IMG/VR virus record: IMGVR_UViG_3300036845_000130
Location: 1 to 37,946 of that record
Reading direction: 5' to 3' (one strand)
Source: a virus
DNA: 37,946 nt
Shown: positions 25,101 through 31,766 of the stretch, in pieces
How the letters are laid out: the number at the start of each line of letters is the position of its first letter
Numbering within the stretch: the stretch's first letter is position 1
Notes under the pieces: model-generated
Told to the model about the DNA's origin: nothing
Databases searched by the model: none
What the model saw: only the letters and a program-made list of their open reading frames with translations
Made by a program: the position numbers and the translations under genes

Positions 25101-25935
25101 GAACGGCAGCCAGCCGGGCGGGGGCGGGGGTGGCGGCGACAGCACCGGCACCCCGGAGTCCGGGGGCTTCGGCGGAGCTGGCCAGATCACGATCACGCCG
25201 TATACGCCGGGAGCCTTCAAGACCCTGATCGCGCACCGTCCGCCGCTCGGCTCGCCGAAGATGTTCTGGCCGCTGGTCGGCGTCGGGAACGGGGCTGACA
25301 CCCCGAACGGTGCCACCCAGTACACGATGCCTCAGCCGGTCTCGGGGGTGAACGCGCGCTTCGGCGGCACCTACTCGGTCTACCTGATCAACAGCAGCTG
25401 GAACCTCCCGGCGAACTCGCGCACCATCACGGTCACGGTCACTCAGAACGAGTACGCCAGCGGGGCCACATACACCACGAGCTGCGCAGTCACCCTGATC
25501 CCGAATACCCAGGTGGTCAACGGCATCGTCTGCGCCGGGGTGCTCACCCTGCCTGTGCGGCTGATCCCTCCGGACAACTCGCAGGCCTTCTTCACGGTCT
25601 CGGTCACCGACTCCAACACCTCTGACCGGTTCCTCGACTGCATCTTCCTGGACACCCAGGGGCAGACGATGATCGTCAACGAGGCAGCCGGGTACCTCAC
25701 CTACTACGTAGACGAGCCAGACCCGAACCTGGACATGCCGCGGTTCCTCGGCGCGCAGAGCCTCGGCCGCCCGGCGGCTGTCTCCGTGAGCGACGTGCTC
25801 ACCTGGTCCGGCGGCCCGTTCAGCATCGAGCCGTCCGAGGCCGACAACCTTCTCTTCGCCTACTGCGCGGACGCCGCAGCCCCGAACATCTCGGCGTCCT
25901 ACTTCCCGCGCTGGTACTTCGGGAGGCTGAGCTGA
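22105..25935 (+). CDS. Dit-like distal tail protein with glycine-rich and beta-sandwich insertions
   Basis: A 1276-aa protein from GTG at 22105. Residues 1-170 match the pattern of distal tail (Dit) N-terminal domains: DGERPFGRRSSNRTI, PIVIVAPSRAVL and a closing LTVTFQALPYGRS. A beta sandwich follows (170-390). A glycine-rich domain starts near 413, is interrupted by a beta domain (about 470-675) and resumes to about 765. A second, longer glycine-rich domain opens with TWPCPPGVTSVLVECWGAG (765-1035). A beta-rich C-terminal block (1036-1276) then resumes tail-like sequence. Dit forms the hub ring at the tail tip; glycine-rich domains of this type are found in adhesins and tail fibres. The protein may therefore be both hub and adhesin. 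The start has only a weak ribosome-binding site. Confidence 0.75.
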   Translation: MATGNDSLVISGAIELMGGGVASTNPRCFGAKFRLGQGYSLGASQPTTDFVASLLLDGERPFGRRSSNRTITLPIVIVAPSRAVLAGAREVLEAAVDQDVWTLTWTQDPVGGTPLPLVFDCFRAQPTALTYNTRLEDQLFIGQLTVTFQALPYGRSDAQTQVSFASPVPSTPPPPPAPVVLDDYTTINSFQGSQSTKCVVGPKSFWWDPGVSPANDPQGSNTSLVYGAAFPSGPLNLSQMTSLGFWFGLGSRYYYNLEHRGRSTLSFYFTLTDSNGFTLAFSREGVRVPASTDPTNPAFTRVVAAIPQGSATFNYASVVSYSLTVVNRARPNRLSWSTAYLDALTAYPSSQTVNTVTRGAVYTLFGVAGTARAPVSLQFTQPPGAGTVTTVTATGSGSYTVPALTSWLKVETIGGGGAGGSRSTSGEGGGGGGAAYAREEIFACAPAQVIPYRVGLGGIPYGIVRGNKSTQGNATSTTPATSWGTAPTIGQSVIVVIQAGTTAPTQVVDNGSVVSAFTLDKSLAITSQGVYIYRANGVTPAAGTYTVTATFGVSTKTVIQGVAYTGVLAGAPTATNSSGPTTGTAVASGSATPAASGALAIAAFVDATALTTETISAAGGGFTNQFTFVNGSTGYGSAMADQINPAGPSAMAASWTLGDSVQWGGIIAVYDCAAPADGGQTTFGPGPSGPTVVSANGGKSAALNSITGALGGTTGLNSVTFPGGAGRTATGSVGGGGGSSAGSASAGNMPVGTTPTLITAVGSSTWPCPPGVTSVLVECWGAGASGATANGNNGQGGGGGEYVAATVAVTPGNNYSYTVGAGGAAVTGSNKSGNDGASTTFTADNGTITAHGGGKGNPSLSGDAPNNGGDGGGFSGGSSTEHEGGDGGAALPYSGSGGSSAGTAADGNTGSGNGTATPPPSGGGAGGAGSGNSAGNGTAGTQPGGGGGGTYDPATSGAGAAGQIRISAGGGFPSNAGGVAVTGGGAGGAGGGSNNTPGSNGSQPGGGGGGGDSTGTPESGGFGGAGQITITPYTPGAFKTLIAHRPPLGSPKMFWPLVGVGNGADTPNGATQYTMPQPVSGVNARFGGTYSVYLINSSWNLPANSRTITVTVTQNEYASGATYTTSCAVTLIPNTQVVNGIVCAGVLTLPVRLIPPDNSQAFFTVSVTDSNTSDRFLDCIFLDTQGQTMIVNEAAGYLTYYVDEPDPNLDMPRFLGAQSLGRPAAVSVSDVLTWSGGPFSIEPSEADNLLFAYCADAAAPNISASYFPRWYFGRLS

Positions 25936-26333
25936 TGGCAACTCTGTGGGCCAGTCCGAAAGCGCGGAACATCGAGAGCCGGGTCAATCTGATCACTACT
26001 GGCACCCCCTGGGTTGTCGCATCGCTCAGCTCGGGCTGGATCCAGAACTCGATAGACGGGACATGCGACAATCTGGAGTACCGCGTAGAGCCCGGCGGTA
26101 TCGTCCGGTTCAGGGGGACAGTTCACGCCAATGCAGCACCGGGGGGCAGCATTCTCACCGTGCCAGCTGCCTACCGGCCATCAACAAACATACGAAGGCC
26201 GATGTGTCACGCTTCTGCCGGTGCTGTTGCCGTAAACTTCATCGGCATTTCCTCGTCCACTGGCACATTCTCTCCGTTTACGCTGACTGCCAGCGACGAC
26301 TACCACATCGACTTTCACTACCGGCTGTTCTAA
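25935..26333 (+). CDS. Small receptor-binding-like tail tip protein
   Basis: A 132-aa protein overlapping the previous stop by 1 nt. After a short N-terminal part it has VRFRGTVHANAAPGG, LTVPAAYRPS, and a final DDYHIDFHYRLF. The order strand, TVPAxYRP, strand, final YRL is familiar from small beta-barrel domains at the end of phage tail fibres and baseplates. Base composition is visibly more AT-rich than the surrounding genes, in keeping with exchange of host-range genes. Receptor binding is inferred. Confidence 0.55.
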   Translation: MATLWASPKARNIESRVNLITTGTPWVVASLSSGWIQNSIDGTCDNLEYRVEPGGIVRFRGTVHANAAPGGSILTVPAAYRPSTNIRRPMCHASAGAVAVNFIGISSSTGTFSPFTLTASDDYHIDFHYRLF

Positions 26334-26345
26334 GGAGAATTATTT

Positions 26346-26675
26346 ATGGCAATGCTGAGCATCTATACCTCGTCAGATATCATTCACAATGGCCTGACGA
26401 TTCTGATGAATCTGAACCGGGCTCTCCTGGCCGCTGAGGCATACCAGACGTGGCTGGCCGGGCAGAGTGTCGCGTCGCTGACCGCGGCTCAGCCGAACGG
26501 TCCTGGAATGGACGCTAACGATGCGCAGGATCTGCTCGATGCCTTCGCGGATGCCAACGGGCTGAAGCAGCTCGCGTACACAGGCACTGACTCACGTCCT
26601 GGCACGAATCCGGGAGCTACGTATAAGTACATGGGCAGCATTATTGCAACGCTCGGACCGCAGGTAGCACTCTGA
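26346..26675 (+). CDS. Small helical tail-tip accessory protein
   Basis: A 109-aa protein with a strong AAGGAGAATTATTT before the ATG. The N-terminal half is helical (IIHNGLTILMNLNRALLAAEAYQTWL); a DANDAQDLLDAFADAN helix follows, and the end is extended. Like the gene before it, it is less GC-rich than its neighbours. It sits between the small receptor-binding-like gene and the hub-like gene. No family was recognised. Confidence 0.55.
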   Translation: MAMLSIYTSSDIIHNGLTILMNLNRALLAAEAYQTWLAGQSVASLTAAQPNGPGMDANDAQDLLDAFADANGLKQLAYTGTDSRPGTNPGATYKYMGSIIATLGPQVAL

Positions 26676-26679
26676 GGCC

Positions 26680-27813
26680 ATGGCCGAGTTCACCACACCC
26701 AACGCGACACAGGTCGCGACTCTCGCACCAGGCAGCTCCGTGCCGCTGTGGCTGGGTGAGATCGGGCGTGTCCAGGGCCTGTCGTACGGGTCCAACATGC
26801 CGGGCGGGGACGACCAGCTCACCTGCACGCTTCAGGTGCCGGCCACGTTCCGCGACAACCGGCTCAACCCAGGGCGGACCGTGCAGGCGTACCGGGGCGG
26901 GCACATCATCTGGCGGGGCAAGCTCGATGAGCCGGCCCCGACGGCCACCGGCTGGCAGATCACCGCCATCGGGTCCGGACAGCTCGGCACCGACTACGTC
27001 GCGCACTACACCAGCACCTGGCCGGGTGGTGAGCCAGATCAGGCGATCAACAACGCGATCACCCGCGGGCTGCCCTGGACAAACCCCGGTGTCGGCACCC
27101 CGGCAGGGGCCTGGTACGGGCAGGCACCCGACGACGCGGCCACGACCATCACCAGCCTGCTCAACCTGGTCTGCACGAGGGGCGCGCTCACCTGGTTCGT
27201 GGACAGTACCAAGTTCCACCAGCCCAACACGCTGTCTGTCTTCGCCCTGCCGACCGCGGTAGACCGGCTGCTTGTCAGCACCCAGCCGGTCCCGCGAACT
27301 CTCGGCGGGGACATCAATACCATCTGGATCAAGTACCAGGTCACGGCTGACAGCACCACCACAAACGCCACGGCCACCTACGCCACCACCTCGGTGCAGA
27401 ACGCCGCCAGCGTGGCCGCTCACGGCGTGATCGAGACATACATCGACCTGTCCGACGTCGGGGTGCAGAGCACGGCTGCAGCTCAGGCGGTAGGCACTGC
27501 CGTACTCGCGATCTACCAGCGCGCGAGCTTCAACGGGCCGTTTACAGTGGCGCAGGGCCAGGTGCTGACTACCGGCGGCCAGCCGGTCGACAACGGCATG
27601 GAGAAGGCCGGCCACGTATACCGGCTGCTGCTCACCGACTTCGGGTACGGCGGGGAAGTCACCCCGGCTCCGATCACGTTCATCGGCGGCGCGGTCACCT
27701 GGGATGACCAGAATCAGACGGGCAGCGTCACGCCGTACCAGAGTGTTGACACCAGCCTGTCCGGCCTGCTGCAGCTGAAGAACAGCGAGCTAACAGCGGT
27801 CAAGGTGGCGTAG
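26680..27813 (+). CDS. Minor tail protein, hub-like (Tal/gp27-type)
   Basis: A 377-aa protein starting 4 nt after the previous stop. Its layout is a beta-rich N-terminus (VPLWLGEIGRVQGLSYG), CTLQVPATFRDNRLNPGRTVQAYRGGHIIWRGKLDEP near 48-82, then ITAIGSGQLGTDY and a mixed alpha/beta core with QAINNAITRGLPW. It ends with GHVYRLLLTDFGYGGEVT near 312-329. The ordered pattern of axis and 'wrapped' strands resembles the gp27-like hub that attaches below Dit. It probably connects the tail tip to the fibres. No catalytic motif was seen. Confidence 0.7.
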   Translation: MAEFTTPNATQVATLAPGSSVPLWLGEIGRVQGLSYGSNMPGGDDQLTCTLQVPATFRDNRLNPGRTVQAYRGGHIIWRGKLDEPAPTATGWQITAIGSGQLGTDYVAHYTSTWPGGEPDQAINNAITRGLPWTNPGVGTPAGAWYGQAPDDAATTITSLLNLVCTRGALTWFVDSTKFHQPNTLSVFALPTAVDRLLVSTQPVPRTLGGDINTIWIKYQVTADSTTTNATATYATTSVQNAASVAAHGVIETYIDLSDVGVQSTAAAQAVGTAVLAIYQRASFNGPFTVAQGQVLTTGGQPVDNGMEKAGHVYRLLLTDFGYGGEVTPAPITFIGGAVTWDDQNQTGSVTPYQSVDTSLSGLLQLKNSELTAVKVA

Positions 27814-27829
27814 CCAGCGGTAGGCTGGC
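27813..27829 (+). promoter_or_regulatory. Hairpin with -10-like hexamer just before the lysin start
   Basis: GCCAGC-GGTAG-GCTGGC (27813-27829) forms a 6-bp stem. The loop and right arm contain TAGGCT (27821-27826), a TAnnnT -10 match about 8 nt before the lysin ATG at 27834. No clear -35 and no ribosome-binding site are present. A promoter giving a leaderless lysin mRNA is possible; the hairpin may equally be chance in GC-rich DNA. Confidence 0.3.
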
Positions 27830-27833
27830 GAGC

Positions 27834-28766
27834 ATGGCTGCCATCGCAGAAGGCCTGGACGTCTCCGGATTCCAGGGCCAGTTTGACTGGGCTGCTGCTG
27901 TCAATGCCGCCCCCGGCCTGGCGTTCGGTGCCTACCGGCTCACCAGCGGCCTCGGTGCGGCCGAGCCGGACGCCCGCTGGAACAGCGACCAGATCCGGGC
28001 GCAGCGCCTTTATCACGGAGCATTCCACCTCCTCGACCCGAGACTCAACGGAGCCCTGCAGGCGCAGGCCTTCATCGCCGCGCACGCGAGGCTGGGCCTG
28101 TCGGCGACGGACATGCTCTGGCTGGAGAACACCACGGCGCACAAGGCCGGTGCAGCGGCCACGGCGGCCACGGCGCTCGCGTTCATGCGCGAGCTTGACC
28201 AGCTGGCCCCGTCCAACCCGCGCGGTGTCTTCAGCTTCACCGACTTCATGAAGTACGGGTACTGCGACGGGCTTGGCGGGTACGCGCTGTGGCAGGCGTT
28301 CCCGAGTGCGAAGGCTCCGCACCAGCCGATCCCCTGGATCCTCTGGTCATTCTGGAGCTGGGGAGCCCGCGACGGCAGCACGCCCACCATCTTCAACGGC
28401 ACCGCGGTGCAGCTGGCCAGCTGGCTGGATAGCTTCTCTGCCCCGCAGGCCGAGGAGCCTGTTGTCGACAGCAAGTCCAGGGCTATCGTCAGTAATGCTC
28501 AGCTGCTGCAGCAGCTGCAGATCCTCAACAAGAAGGCGGACGTGCTCATGAGTCAGCAAGACGAGATCAACGCCGATGTCCAGTCCATCGAGGCCGGCGT
28601 GGCTGCGCTCGGCACCGCCGAGGCCGCCATCCAGGCCGAGATCGCCAGTCTGAAGACTGCCAACCCGGCGCTCGACCTGTCCGGCCTGGACAAGGCCGCG
28701 GCTGACCTGACCACCGCGGTGGCCGGGGTCAGCGCGATCGCTCCTCCGCCAGCCCCGGCTGTCTGA
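27834..28766 (+). CDS. GH25-like lysin with C-terminal coiled coil
   Basis: A 310-aa protein. The start GLDVSGFQGQFDW (residues 7-19) is the first motif of GH25 muramidases (catalytic-type Asp at 9). The strand/helix order continues with FGAYRLTSG, YHGAFHLLDP and ALQAQAF. At the place of the usual Asp-x-Glu pair the sequence reads LWLEN, so E98 is present but the Asp is replaced by W96. Later motifs (YALWQAF, WILWSFWSWG) fit the barrel's end. From about 215 a coiled coil (NAQLLQQLQILNKKADVLMSQQDEI) and an Ala-rich tail replace the usual wall-binding repeats. It is the most likely endolysin, although a tail-linked, non-catalytic wall-binding role is possible. No ribosome-binding site is visible. 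Confidence 0.7.
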   Translation: MAAIAEGLDVSGFQGQFDWAAAVNAAPGLAFGAYRLTSGLGAAEPDARWNSDQIRAQRLYHGAFHLLDPRLNGALQAQAFIAAHARLGLSATDMLWLENTTAHKAGAAATAATALAFMRELDQLAPSNPRGVFSFTDFMKYGYCDGLGGYALWQAFPSAKAPHQPIPWILWSFWSWGARDGSTPTIFNGTAVQLASWLDSFSAPQAEEPVVDSKSRAIVSNAQLLQQLQILNKKADVLMSQQDEINADVQSIEAGVAALGTAEAAIQAEIASLKTANPALDLSGLDKAAADLTTAVAGVSAIAPPPAPAV

Positions 28767-28767
28767 G

Positions 28768-29025
28768 ATGAGGCGCAGCCGGCGGGAGCTGGAGGCGGCG
28801 CTCGACGTCGCCGAGGCTTCCGTCGGCCGCGTTCGCCAGTGGTGCGAGCAGGCGCTGGCGCAGGGCAACCGGACGGTCGACGCCCGCATGGTGATCGAGC
28901 TGACTAACCCGGACAGCACCGCCTGGTCCTACGCCGTGAAACGGGAAGAGGGCCTGGCAGCGGGCGAGCCGCCAGACCCTCGAACAGACCCGGTAACCGG
29001 GTGCCTGCCTGTCACAGCTGACTGA
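28768..29025 (+). CDS. Small protein after the lysin, unknown
   Basis: An 85-aa protein starting 1 nt after the lysin stop. The N-terminal half is a charged helix (RRELEAALDVAEASVGRVRQWCEQAL); the rest is extended and Pro/Asp-rich. There is no hydrophobic segment, so it is not a holin. It is the last plus-strand gene of the block. Its TGA at 29023-29025 directly abuts the stop of the convergent minus-strand gene. No family was recognised. Confidence 0.6.
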   Translation: MRRSRRELEAALDVAEASVGRVRQWCEQALAQGNRTVDARMVIELTNPDSTAWSYAVKREEGLAAGEPPDPRTDPVTGCLPVTAD

Positions 29026-29358
29026 CTACCACCAGCCGCCGCCCTTGCTGTTGCCCTCCTTGTTGCCTTCCTTGATGGCCTGCTTCGCGGCTCTGGCGGC
29101 AGCCTTGGCGTTCTTGACCGTCTTGGCCTCCATGGCCCGCAGCTTCGGGTCCTTCGGCTCGCCCCAGAAGTTGCGCTCGACCCCTCGCAGCTTGCCGTTG
29201 GCGTCGGTGCGTGCGCGGTGCGCTCCGGCTCCGCCGCGGCCTCCGCTCCCGAGCTTCTTGAGAGCCTGCTCCTGCGCCCTGGACCGGCCAGTCCTGGTCA
29301 CCCGGTCGCCCTTGCCGCCCTCCCTGCCAGCTGCGCGGGCGTCGCTGCCCCAGCCCAT
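29026..29358 (-). CDS. Basic disordered protein, possibly nucleic-acid binding
   Basis: A 110-aa, strongly basic protein (Lys/Arg/Gly/Ala) with little hydrophobic core except VERNFWGEP near 60-68. A KNAKAAARAAKQAIKEGNKEGN helix follows and the end is GGGWW. A GGGAGC block lies about 8 nt before the ATG, overlapping the end of the upstream Ltp-like gene. Such proteins may bind DNA or RNA or a host partner; no family was recognised. It is the last gene of the minus-strand run. Confidence 0.55.
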   Translation of the reverse strand: MGWGSDARAAGREGGKGDRVTRTGRSRAQEQALKKLGSGGRGGAGAHRARTDANGKLRGVERNFWGEPKDPKLRAMEAKTVKNAKAAARAAKQAIKEGNKEGNSKGGGWW

Positions 29359-29360
29359 GG

Positions 29361-29963
29361 TCAGCAGCTCCCGAGACCGACCGACTGAACGCCGTACTCA
29401 GCCTGGTCGTGGGTGAAGCCGTTGCCGTACTGCGACGTCAGCTGATCCAGCAGCGAGCTGCAGGAGAAGCCCTGACCGTCGCTCATGTAGTTGTGTGCCG
29501 CGTCGGCCGCCTGCTGGTTCCAGTCGGGGGCGATCTTGCTGATGGCGAACTGGGCGTCCGCCTGGGTGAAGCCGTTGCCGAAGCTCGACGTCAGCTGGTT
29601 CAGCAGGCTGTAAGCCGAGAAGCCCTGGCCATCGCTGATGTAGTTCTTGGCGGCGTCGATCGCCTGCTGCTGGCTGGCGGTGTACTGCGGTGCATCGCCG
29701 GGGCAGTAGCCGCTCACGACCTGGTCGGTCGTGCACTTGCCGCCGGTCGGGTCGGTGATGACCTGAGCGGCTGGCGGTGCTGACTGAGCCGGGATGCTGA
29801 CGCTCGGGGTGTGGTAGACAGCCGGGTGACCGGCTGGCTTGCCGCCTGACAGTGTGGCGGTGATCGCGACGATCGCAACCAGGCCGATGCCGCCAGCGAG
29901 CAGGACATTGCGTAGTGTGTGCCGCCTGACCGGCCTGACCGGCGACGGCGATGGTGCGTTCAT
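29361..29963 (-). CDS. Ltp-family surface protein, candidate superinfection exclusion
   Basis: A 200-aa protein. A basic N-terminus (VRRHTLRN) and one hydrophobic helix (19-39) form a membrane anchor, followed by a Pro/Ala/Ser extracellular linker. Two tandem repeats (98-146 and 150-197) share the order Q-A-x-x-A-x-x-Y-x-S-DGQGFS, x-L-L-x-QL-T-S and NGFT. This is the pattern of the host cell surface-exposed lipoprotein (Ltp, PF07553) family. Ltp of Streptococcus phage TP-J34 blocks DNA injection of related phages. There is no lipobox cysteine, so anchoring is by the helix. Cysteines at 77, 87, 168 and 200 could form disulfides outside the cell. GGAGAAGAAGATC lies directly before the ATG. Confidence 0.75.
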   Translation of the reverse strand: MNAPSPSPVRPVRRHTLRNVLLAGGIGLVAIVAITATLSGGKPAGHPAVYHTPSVSIPAQSAPPAAQVITDPTGGKCTTDQVVSGYCPGDAPQYTASQQQAIDAAKNYISDGQGFSAYSLLNQLTSSFGNGFTQADAQFAISKIAPDWNQQAADAAHNYMSDGQGFSCSSLLDQLTSQYGNGFTHDQAEYGVQSVGLGSC

Positions 29964-30030
29964 GATCTTCTTCTCCTGGTCTCTTCAGTGCAGGACTTAC
30001 CTGCAGACCCGGCGGGTGCCGGGTTTCGAC

Positions 30031-30318
30031 CTAGCTCCAGCTCTTCTCCTCCGAGCCCGGCTCGTACGGCTGGCGCTCGGGGACACTGGTGTCGACAGCC
30101 CGCCAGCGCGGGGCGCGGACCATCCAGCGGCTGAACAGGTCGGTGCCGTAGCTCAGCGCCGAGTCGTGGTCATCAAACCGCAGGCCGTTAGCTGCCCAGG
30201 TTTTGTCGTCACCCGTGACGACCTCGCAGCGCCAGGATCCTTCCGGGTTCTCGCCGGGGAACCGCGGGGTGCGCGGTGCCTCTGCCTGCGCCTCAGGCGC
30301 GGTGTGCTCGGTACTCAC
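30031..30318 (-). CDS. Small conserved-type actinophage protein (NGLRF / SRW motif)
   Basis: A 95-aa protein from GTG at 30318, directly after GGGAGAAGATC. Its centre WAANGLRFDDHDSALSYGTDLFSRW, followed by WRAVDTSVP, is a pattern I recognise from many small actinophage proteins of unknown role. The N-terminus is Pro/Glu-rich and disordered. It overlaps the 3' end of the upstream membrane-protein gene by 26 nt. No function can be assigned. Confidence 0.65.
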   Translation of the reverse strand: MSTEHTAPEAQAEAPRTPRFPGENPEGSWRCEVVTGDDKTWAANGLRFDDHDSALSYGTDLFSRWMVRAPRWRAVDTSVPERQPYEPGSEEKSWS

Positions 30319-30523
30319 TGATCTTCTCCCTCATCTCGGTGGCCGCCACGATGGTGACCACTGCGGTGCCCTTCATGACCAGCCAGAGCCCCCAGAGCAG
30401 GAGTCCCATCAGCAGGCCGATGAAGGCGAACACGGTGCGCAGCCAGCCGAACAGCAGCCAGCTGAGCGGGCTGGAGGTGACGGCCCAGCCGCCGTGGCGG
30501 CTGTAGCGCGTGATCCTCGCCAT
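30293..30523 (-). CDS. Small membrane protein
   Basis: A 76-aa protein with a basic Arg/Tyr start, then a hydrophobic Leu/Trp/Phe-rich region at 19-62 that can span the membrane once or twice (WLLFGWLRTVFAFIGLLMGLLLWG), and a charged end. The start overlaps the upstream stop by 1 nt. It could be a holin-type or a host-membrane-acting early protein. Its place among early-type minus-strand genes favours the latter. Confidence 0.6.
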   Translation of the reverse strand: MARITRYSRHGGWAVTSSPLSWLLFGWLRTVFAFIGLLMGLLLWGLWLVMKGTAVVTIVAATEMREKISEYRAHRA

Positions 30524-30822
30524 CAGACATCCTCGATGGACCAGTACGGCATGTGGCCGTGCCGGGTGCGGAACGCCTTCAGCGGGCGGTACGCCTTGCG
30601 GACCTCGGGCCTGGTCGGGATGGTGCCGCGCCGGGCGGCCTCGACCAGCTCACACAAGCGGCTGGCTGCGCGGCCCGGCTTCGGCCAGTAGCACCAGCCA
30701 TCGCTGTTGCGGTTGGTCCACTCGACCAGGCTGGTGAGCGTGCGGGTCGCCGGCCCGAGCACCGGGTGGTCAGCCCAGCGCCGGGCGGCGTCCTCGATCT
30801 CGTACTCGTTCATCCAGCTCAC
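30523..30822 (-). CDS. Small Trp/Arg-rich protein, unknown
   Basis: A 99-aa protein. GTG at 30822 overlaps the upstream TGA (GTGA); an ATG three codons later is an alternative. It has a helical start (NEYEIEDAARRWADHP), then NRNSDGWCYWPKPGRAASRLCELVE and a basic end with RHGHMPYW. The order suggests a compact helical DNA- or protein-binding fold, but no family was recognised. Part of the overlapping small-gene operon. Confidence 0.6.
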   Translation of the reverse strand: MSWMNEYEIEDAARRWADHPVLGPATRTLTSLVEWTNRNSDGWCYWPKPGRAASRLCELVEAARRGTIPTRPEVRKAYRPLKAFRTRHGHMPYWSIEDV

Positions 30823-31025
30823 AGCGCGCCTCCGAGAATCTGCCAGGCCTCGACCTCGGCCTGGATCTCGCCCTCGGCCATGACGGCGTCACAGAGCCCG
30901 TCGATGGCCCGCCAGTCGCCTGCGAAGAGGACGCGCTCGCCATCCTCGCGGGTGCCGGTGATCATGGTGACCGTGCCCTCGTTCCGGGCCTCGGCCACGT
31001 CTTCGGTGGTAACGGTGATGATCAT
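30819..31025 (-). CDS. 68-aa small protein, unknown
   Basis: Starts at the ATG at 31025, which overlaps the upstream stop (ATGA) and has GGAGG about 12 nt before it. A longer in-frame version reaching 31094 would overlap the upstream gene deeply and lacks support. A beta-alpha pattern (IITVTTEDVAEARNEG, then RVLFAGDWRAIDGLCDAVM) and an acidic C-terminal helix. No family was recognised. Confidence 0.6.
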   Translation of the reverse strand: MIITVTTEDVAEARNEGTVTMITGTREDGERVLFAGDWRAIDGLCDAVMAEGEIQAEVEAWQILGGAL

Positions 31026-31297
31026 CTTCCTGATGCCTCCTTCAGCATCTGCCGCAGCTCCGCCTTGATCCGGCGGGCGGTCTCTCCGTGCCACCGGCCG
31101 GCCTCGTTCAGGAAGCAGAGGACCATCCGGTCCCCGTCTTCCCGGCCGTAGCGGTCGGTGACCTTGCTCATGTGGGCAAGGGCCTCGATGTACTGCCGGG
31201 CCGCGGGGTGCGGCTCGGTCCAGCTGGTGCGGATCTCGGCCGCGATGCTCGCGAGCGAGCGGGTGCGGCCGGTCCGGTCGGACGGGGTCCAGGTCAT
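31022..31297 (-). CDS. Conserved-type small phage protein (FLNEAGRWHGETARRIK)
   Basis: A 91-aa protein with overlaps of 4 nt at both ends. The middle AARQYIEALAHMSKVTDRYGREDGDRMV and the end FLNEAGRWHGETARRIKAELRQML form a helical pattern that I recognise from many actinophage hypothetical proteins. Its function is not known. Tight coupling on both sides places it in the same operon. Confidence 0.65.
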   Translation of the reverse strand: MTWTPSDRTGRTRSLASIAAEIRTSWTEPHPAARQYIEALAHMSKVTDRYGREDGDRMVLCFLNEAGRWHGETARRIKAELRQMLKEASGR

Positions 31298-31623
31298 GAC
31301 ATCGCTCCCAGCAGCTCCGCGGCAGCGATTGCCTCGGGGCTAGCGTGGCCGTCGCGCCCGGTACGCTCCAGCTTGCGGAGCTGGGCCAGGCAGCGCGAGC
31401 AGTTGACCGGTGCGTCGTAGCGACTACCGCCGCTGCCCTTGCCGATCTGGACGCCGCACAGAGCCTTGCTGGCCACGTTGCGGGACCAGATCGGCTGGCC
31501 GCGGAAGTCGTTGCCGTTGCCGAGCTTCACGGACAGGACACGGCTGGCGTGCCCGACCGAGGCATAGACCGGGGACCGGCGGTAGGCCTCGAAGGCCTCG
31601 AAGGTGACCTTCTTCTCGGTCAT
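31294..31623 (-). CDS. Small protein with possible zinc site
   Basis: A 109-aa protein from ATG at 31623 (GGGAG upstream, ATGA overlap). A longer reading of this frame is not needed and would cover the next small gene. It has a helical start (KKVTFEAFEAYRRSPVY), a basic middle, then KALCGVQIG and VNCSRCLAQL, a Cys pattern (C, then CxxC) that may bind zinc with a further ligand. Similar short proteins occur in actinophages. Function unknown. Confidence 0.6.
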   Translation of the reverse strand: MTEKKVTFEAFEAYRRSPVYASVGHASRVLSVKLGNGNDFRGQPIWSRNVASKALCGVQIGKGSGGSRYDAPVNCSRCLAQLRKLERTGRDGHASPEAIAAAELLGAMS

Positions 31624-31766
31624 GACTGCTGCTCCCGTCCGAAGTTGTAGCCGTCCTGCCAGAGTGCCCGCAGGATCTGCTGAGCGCGGTCCCGGTAGCC
31701 GCTGCTGCGGGTGCCGTACTTCTCGGCAGCCTCGGTCAGCTGGGCCAGGGCGGTGGCGGTGTTCAC
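31620..31766 (-). CDS. 48-aa small protein between overlapping neighbours
   Basis: GTG at 31766 overlaps the upstream stop (GTGA at 31763-31766), and its TGA overlaps the next ATG at 31620-31623. The product is one amphipathic helical unit (TATALAQLTEAAEKYGTRSSGYRDRAQQ, split here by a turn) followed by LWQDGYNFG and a polar end. The exact fit between two coupled genes supports it. No family was recognised. Confidence 0.6.
   Translation of the reverse strand: MNTATALAQLTEAAEKYGTRSSGYRDRAQQILRALWQDGYNFGREQQS

Noticed and set aside
24460-25150. Glycine-codon repeats looking like a tandem DNA repeat or CRISPR-like array
   Set aside because: Repeats are irregular, in frame and without constant spacers; they encode glycine-rich domains.
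24552-25941. Long Pro-rich reverse-strand frames opposite the glycine-rich region
   Set aside because: Gly codons on one strand read as Pro/Ala on the other; these are mirror images of the glycine-rich domains.
28988-29002. ACCCGG-TAA-CCGGGT hairpin as a bidirectional terminator
   Set aside because: Only 6 bp with a 3-nt loop, no U-tract on either side, and inside a coding sequence; too weak to call.
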